From Mortierella sp. BCC40632 (Eukaryota > Mortierellomycota > Mortierellomycetes > Mortierellales > Mortierellaceae), in assembly GCA_011634665.1 (NCBI GenBank), contig WAEK01000011.1, positions 761,001 through 825,000 on the forward strand: DNA of 64,000 nucleotides. Reading direction: 5' to 3'. Below are positions 59,801 through 64,000 of the stretch, piece after piece. The position numbers and the translations under genes were made by a program. The notes beneath the pieces were generated by a model that was not told where the DNA came from, did no database searches, and saw only the letters and a program-made list of their open reading frames with translations. Position 1 is the stretch's first letter; every line of letters begins with the position of its first letter.

Positions 59801-61684
59801 ACGGCATGCAGCTCTTGCAACGACACGAACACGAGGGAGGATGCGAGGGGCACGGTAACATCGTGGCGAGGAGAGAGACAGCTGGACAAATGTGTGTGAA
59901 GGGGTGGGGGGAGAGAGAGAATGCGAGAGAGACAAAGAGCTTTTTGAGTCGTTATCTGCAGGCAAGCAGGCAGGCAAGCAGGCAGGCGCGTCCCTTTGTT
60001 CGACGACGCGTTCATGTGGCTGTTCCGGGTCTCTCTCTTTCTCTCTCTCTTTCTCTTACTCCTGGCAGACAACTTTATCGGTTCAAAGTTGACCGCGGCG
60101 ACCATCCCGCTGTTGACGTCTCTTTGTCATCCGTGCCTGCTGGGTTTCTCCTTCTCGTTTCGTCGCTGTCGTGCCCTTTTCTCTCTTTCTCTCTCTTTTC
60201 TTTTCACTTTTTCACTTTTGTTTTTTTTTCTCCCTCGCAATCATCATCTGTGCCATGCTCGGTACTTGCTGATCCCTTTCCCCTCTCCACCATTTCCGTC
60301 TCCACCGCCTCCATCACCACCACCACCATCGCCTCCGCCACCGACCATCATCAACGGTTGATCAACCTACTCGCACAGCCTCGCGTACCATCGATTCTTC
60401 TCCCCGGCCTCGTCCTTTGACACCTTCACTCTACTTGCCCCTTCATTACCCTTACACTTTGTCCTCTTTCTCTCTCTTTCTCTCCGGCTACCTGAACCGG
60501 GGCCTTGCTCTCCTTCTCCTTATCCCTCTCCATCATTGACTCCCCCACTCTCTCGCTTTGCCCGTCTTCTCGCTCGCTCTCTTACTCTGTCGGTCTGACT
60601 GTCGAGTCAGTTGCTCTCGCTCTCGCGCATCTCTTTGCTCCTGCTCTCGCCGCTCAGCCCACAAACATCCGTCCTCTCTGACACCCCCCCACCTAAACCC
60701 CCCTCTCCCAGACCAGACAACAGTTAAGCAAGGACAATGAGAGGCGGGCGGCTCCTAGGGCGGCCGTTCAGTGGCGTGTGTAGGTGTCTCTACTTTTTTT
60801 TTTTTTTTTTTTTTTTTTTGCAGTACTACTGGGTTGTGAGTTTGTTTCTACGGTTGTATCACCTCGCGTGCGTGTATATATTTAAAGACGCGCCTGTATT
60901 AATAGACGCGGGAGATGGGGTGCATTCGGCTCTGAGGGGTCCGTTTTTGGGGCGCGGGGCCGAGACGAAACATAGCAGCAATGAACAGCAGCAAAATAAC
61001 GGGCTGGGTAGTTTGTGGGAGACGGGGCTTCTGCCCATAGTTGCCGGTGCTCTGGATCTGTACTGGACTGGGCAAGGAAAGGATGCAGCCCAAAACGAAT
61101 AATTTCTTTCTTCTCTTTTTTGTGTTGGCGAAATTGGTCCGTTGCGATATTGTACATCGTCTGTCCCAGGCACATTTTCGAGAGGACGGGGGAGAGCGTG
61201 GCGAGGAGACGGGCGCGTTGTCCCTGGCGCGGGGTGAAAAGAGAAAAAAAAAAAAAAAAAAAAGAGAGAGAGAGAAAAGGGCTCTTCCTCTCTCTCTCTC
61301 TCTCTTTTTTCTCTTGTTCCTCTGCGCATCCGTCTCTTCTTTCTTCGGTCCATTGCCCATTAGCCTCATAGGCAATAGGCCGGGGAACTGCCTAGCTGGG
61401 CTCCGTGTGGTGCAACCCTCGATGGCGCTTGTGGATCGTCCCCGTGGGCCAATTTGTTATTTTTTTTTCTTGTTCGTTTCGTCGCTCTCCTTCTCTTATT
61501 TCTCTTTCTTATCATTGCTCGCTCTCTTCTGCGCCGCGCCGCATCCCCTGTCCAAACGACGAAGACAACTTTTCTTTCTTTTTGACTGCAACCACCGCTG
61601 TCGTTGCCGCTGTCGTTGCCACTCCCTTTCTTTCCCCCGTCGTCTCGCCCTGACTGCCTGCTCCTTCCTCTCTTTTTCTTTTTC

Positions 61685-61721
<37 letters not shown>

Positions 61722-64000
61722 GCTTTCTCTTTCTCTCCGTGCCTTTCTTGTGCCCTTGACGATTCCCAATCCCGATGTCCCGAACTCGCTGAGCTCTCTG
61801 TTTGCTGACCCGCTCTCGTTCTCACTCTCCCTTGCCCCCTCTTCTCTCTCTCTCTCTCTCCCGCCCTTTTCCACCCTCTCTCTTCTCTCTTCTATCCATC
61901 TCTCTCTTTCTCTCTCTCTCTTTCCATCTCATTGTTGTCATCTCGCCCCGTCCTTGGTGCTTGGTGTTCTTGGTCTTGACCCTGCTCCTGCTCCTGACCC
62001 TGGAACATTCGGGGATCCCACCATCTTCTAGTCCTTTCCTCTGCAGCTGTCGCCACCACCTCGTCTGCTCCACCCCTAGAGCAGCAGTCAGGCCCTGCAT
62101 CTGCTCCGGTGCACGACCTACGGCCACCACCGCCCCTGTCCTCGTCTGGACTAGACACATTCGCCTCTGACGACGCTCTCGCGCAACACCACCAGCAACA
62201 ACTCGCTCGCTCCACCAACACCATCCAGCGGCTCTCGTGCACTCCCGCCGCCGTCTCTTCAGTCAGCACCGTATCCGAAGGTCGCCCAGATTTGGACACT
62301 GCTGGGACAACACAACCCTTTGTTCCTTTGACACTCAAGAGTGCTCGCTTGGCCAAGGCCAATAAGAACAAGATGCGAACTGACCCGCCGACCATGCTCG
62401 TACCTGCACCACCTGCCATCTCCGGCACCCGTCGTAATTCCATTCCCAAATCGCCGCTCCTGGCCACGGCCGATAGCCAGCTGCCTCCGCTCCCCTCAGT
62501 AGGCTCTGAGGGCGCTCTGCCTCCTTCTTCCTCCTCCTCCTTGTCCTCGCACCAGCTCCACCAGCATGGACTACCGACGAGGAGGACTCCTGACGGCATG
62601 CTCTCTAGCGCACAACAGCAACAATTGCAACAGCAACAGCGCGACCATCATAGTCATCACAGTAGTGGTGGTAGTGGTGGCCAAAGCGTTCCAACAACAG
62701 CGACGACGGTCTTGACAATGCCTCGACCGATCCTCAAGGATACGACGGCACGGGACAGGATGCAGCGCGAAAGTTGGATGGTCGATGCGACTCCTGGAAT
62801 TCTGAATTCAGGAGGTTCATCATCTATTGCATCACCCCACGCTAGTAGTAGTAGCAGCAACAACAACAACAACAGCAGCAGACCATCCAGCTTGAGCTAC
62901 CACCACCACCACTCCACTCCCCCTTCTTCTTCTTCTTCTTCTTCTCATCATCCACATCATCATCCACAGCAACAGCAACATCATTCATCTCACACCCCAG
63001 CTGCACCCCCCAAAAGCCTTGCCCGCGCCAACAGCGCAAAGCGCCAATCCAGGATGAATCGAACCTCGACAACCAATGCCGACAGCGATCCCGATGTCAT
63101 GCCCATCCCTCGTCCACGCATTCCCAACAACTCTTCCTCCTCTACCTCCGCGGCCGCACTCCTATCCTCGCGACGCCAGAGTGGAGGTTACACGGATTTT
63201 GAGAGCGAAGACTATGACGACAGTGACTATGACGATCCTCTGGTCCGGTCCAAGATCCTCCAGGAACAATATGTCAAGTTGCAAAAGTCGCACCTCCATT
63301 ATTCGCTGTTGGAAAGCCATATGGCCATGCTGGCCAAGTCTTCGTCTTCTTCCAACCACTACAATGGCCCGCTCTCACATCATGAGGATGGGTCCAGTGG
63401 TTCATACTTTGAGAAGCGAGGTCAGCGTCGGTCGATGGGGGATGAGCTCAACGCACTGCCACCCACGGTTCCCGAAAAGAGTGCTCAACGCAAACGAGTT
63501 TCCACTATCAGCTCTGCTATCATCCCATCCTCAATCCCCTCCACGCCAGCTTCGGCTGGCATGGGCACGGGTGTAGAGACTGGGTTGTCGAGTCTAGTTG
63601 AGACCCCACTCTCATCGACTTCTCAGCAGGACCGACGGTCTGCTTATGGTGCGGCCGCTGTTGCTGCCAACAGTCTCTCTTTCGAACCCTTGTTTGCACT
63701 CGGGTCCAAGTCGAGTGAGTTGGGAATGCCAGCGATGGCGATGCCCACAATGGCGATGCCCACGATGGGAATGCCGTCTATGGGAATGCCATCGATGTCG
63801 ATGCCAACAATGTCGATGCCAACGACGACGGCAACAGCAACAACGCAAGCACAGGGCCTTCGTTCATCCTCACCACCCCCACTCTCACAGCAGCAGAATT
63901 CACAGCAGCAGGGGTTGATGAAAAGAGGAGACCCCCTGACGAGTCGATTCTCGACAGTCTCTGATACGGAATGGTCCACCATGTCGACGACACTCCAAAT
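56836..64000 (+). CDS. Very Ser/Pro/Thr/His-rich protein, function unknown, open at right edge
   Basis: Exon 1 (56836-58516) starts MSLPRFLRGLQNRHRSSSHG and is dominated by Ser, Pro, Thr and Val, with an SVSPVSS-type repeat at about 57540-57650, ending at a good donor (TATG|GTAAGT, phase 1). A second long open stretch begins after the acceptor CTGCAG at 62046 and stays open to the window end, about 650 codons. Its first two bases complete the codon left by exon 1, so the two can be one gene across a 3.53 kb intron. The second part contains Gln, Asn, Ser and His runs, an acidic patch (YTDFESEDYDDSDYDD), a short helical stretch (EQYVKLQKSHLHYSLLESHM) and a Met-Pro repeat near 63723-63831. I recognise no domain. 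The two parts could be separate genes, the second starting at the ATG at 62374 or in a missed exon. Confidence 0.6.
58517..62046 (+). other. 3.5 kb non-coding interval, probably one intron
   Basis: This region between the two Ser/Pro-rich exons has no recognisable coding signal. It is rich in poly(T) and poly(A) (58804-58853, 59128-59150, 60796-60819, 61243-61263), (CT)n/(GA)n tracts (61289-61305, 61689-61719, 61845-61861) and short CAGG-type repeats near 59958-59986. If the two exons are separate genes, this is instead a 3' UTR plus a promoter. Confidence 0.45.
63723..63831 (+). repeat. Degenerate 6-nt/12-nt tandem repeat coding for Met-Pro repeats
   Basis: About nine units of the pattern ATG-CC(N)-(A/T)C(N)-ATG-(G/T)(C/G)N encode alternating Met-Pro-x-Met-x residues (GMPAMAMPTMAMPTMGMPSM). 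It lies in the open frame of the Ser/Pro-rich gene. Synonymous differences between units suggest it is not freshly expanded. Confidence 0.85.

Overview
This window is nuclear DNA of a filamentous, early-diverging fungus. The best guess is Mortierellomycotina or a nearby Mucoromycota lineage. That placement is inferred from fungal-type intron-rich genes, several F-box/leucine-rich-repeat-like genes, a fungal hybrid histidine kinase and mid-range GC. No rRNA or marker gene proves it. The DNA is unusual for its many 15-35 nt poly(A)/poly(T) runs and (CT/GA)n tracts. Most of these lie in introns and spacers.

Layout from left to right. The 5' end of an aquaglyceroporin gene (minus) runs off the left edge. 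Next come eIF3b (minus, with an apparent one-base frameshift) and, divergent from it, an EDEM-type GH47 protein with a PA domain (plus). Then follow a small His/Gln-rich protein (minus), an F-box/LRR-like gene (plus), a five-exon gene of unknown function (plus), a membrane RING-H2 ubiquitin ligase (minus) and a second F-box-like gene (plus). A duplicated promoter-like module separates the last two. A compound microsatellite follows, then a Ypi1/PPP1R11-type PP1 inhibitor (minus) divergent from TRAPP subunit Trs23/TRAPPC4 (plus). A large hybrid histidine kinase (minus) covers 26.5-34.9 kb.

From 34.9 to 47.1 kb I find no convincing gene. This stretch holds a 7.5 kb low-complexity region and a large inverted repeat (arms about 1.67 kb, spacer about 1.13 kb). 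Genes resume with SmD1 (plus), an apparent F-box/DTW-domain fusion (plus), COPII Sec24 (minus), and a very Ser/Pro/His-rich gene that seems to continue past the right edge after an intron of about 3.5 kb.

The identifiable genes are mostly housekeeping: translation initiation, ER-associated degradation, ubiquitination, PP1 control, vesicle tethering and coating, splicing and tRNA modification. There is no operon-like logic and no sign of a biosynthetic cluster. Exon coordinates were derived by hand from GT/AG sites and reading phase. Where every phase agrees I say so.
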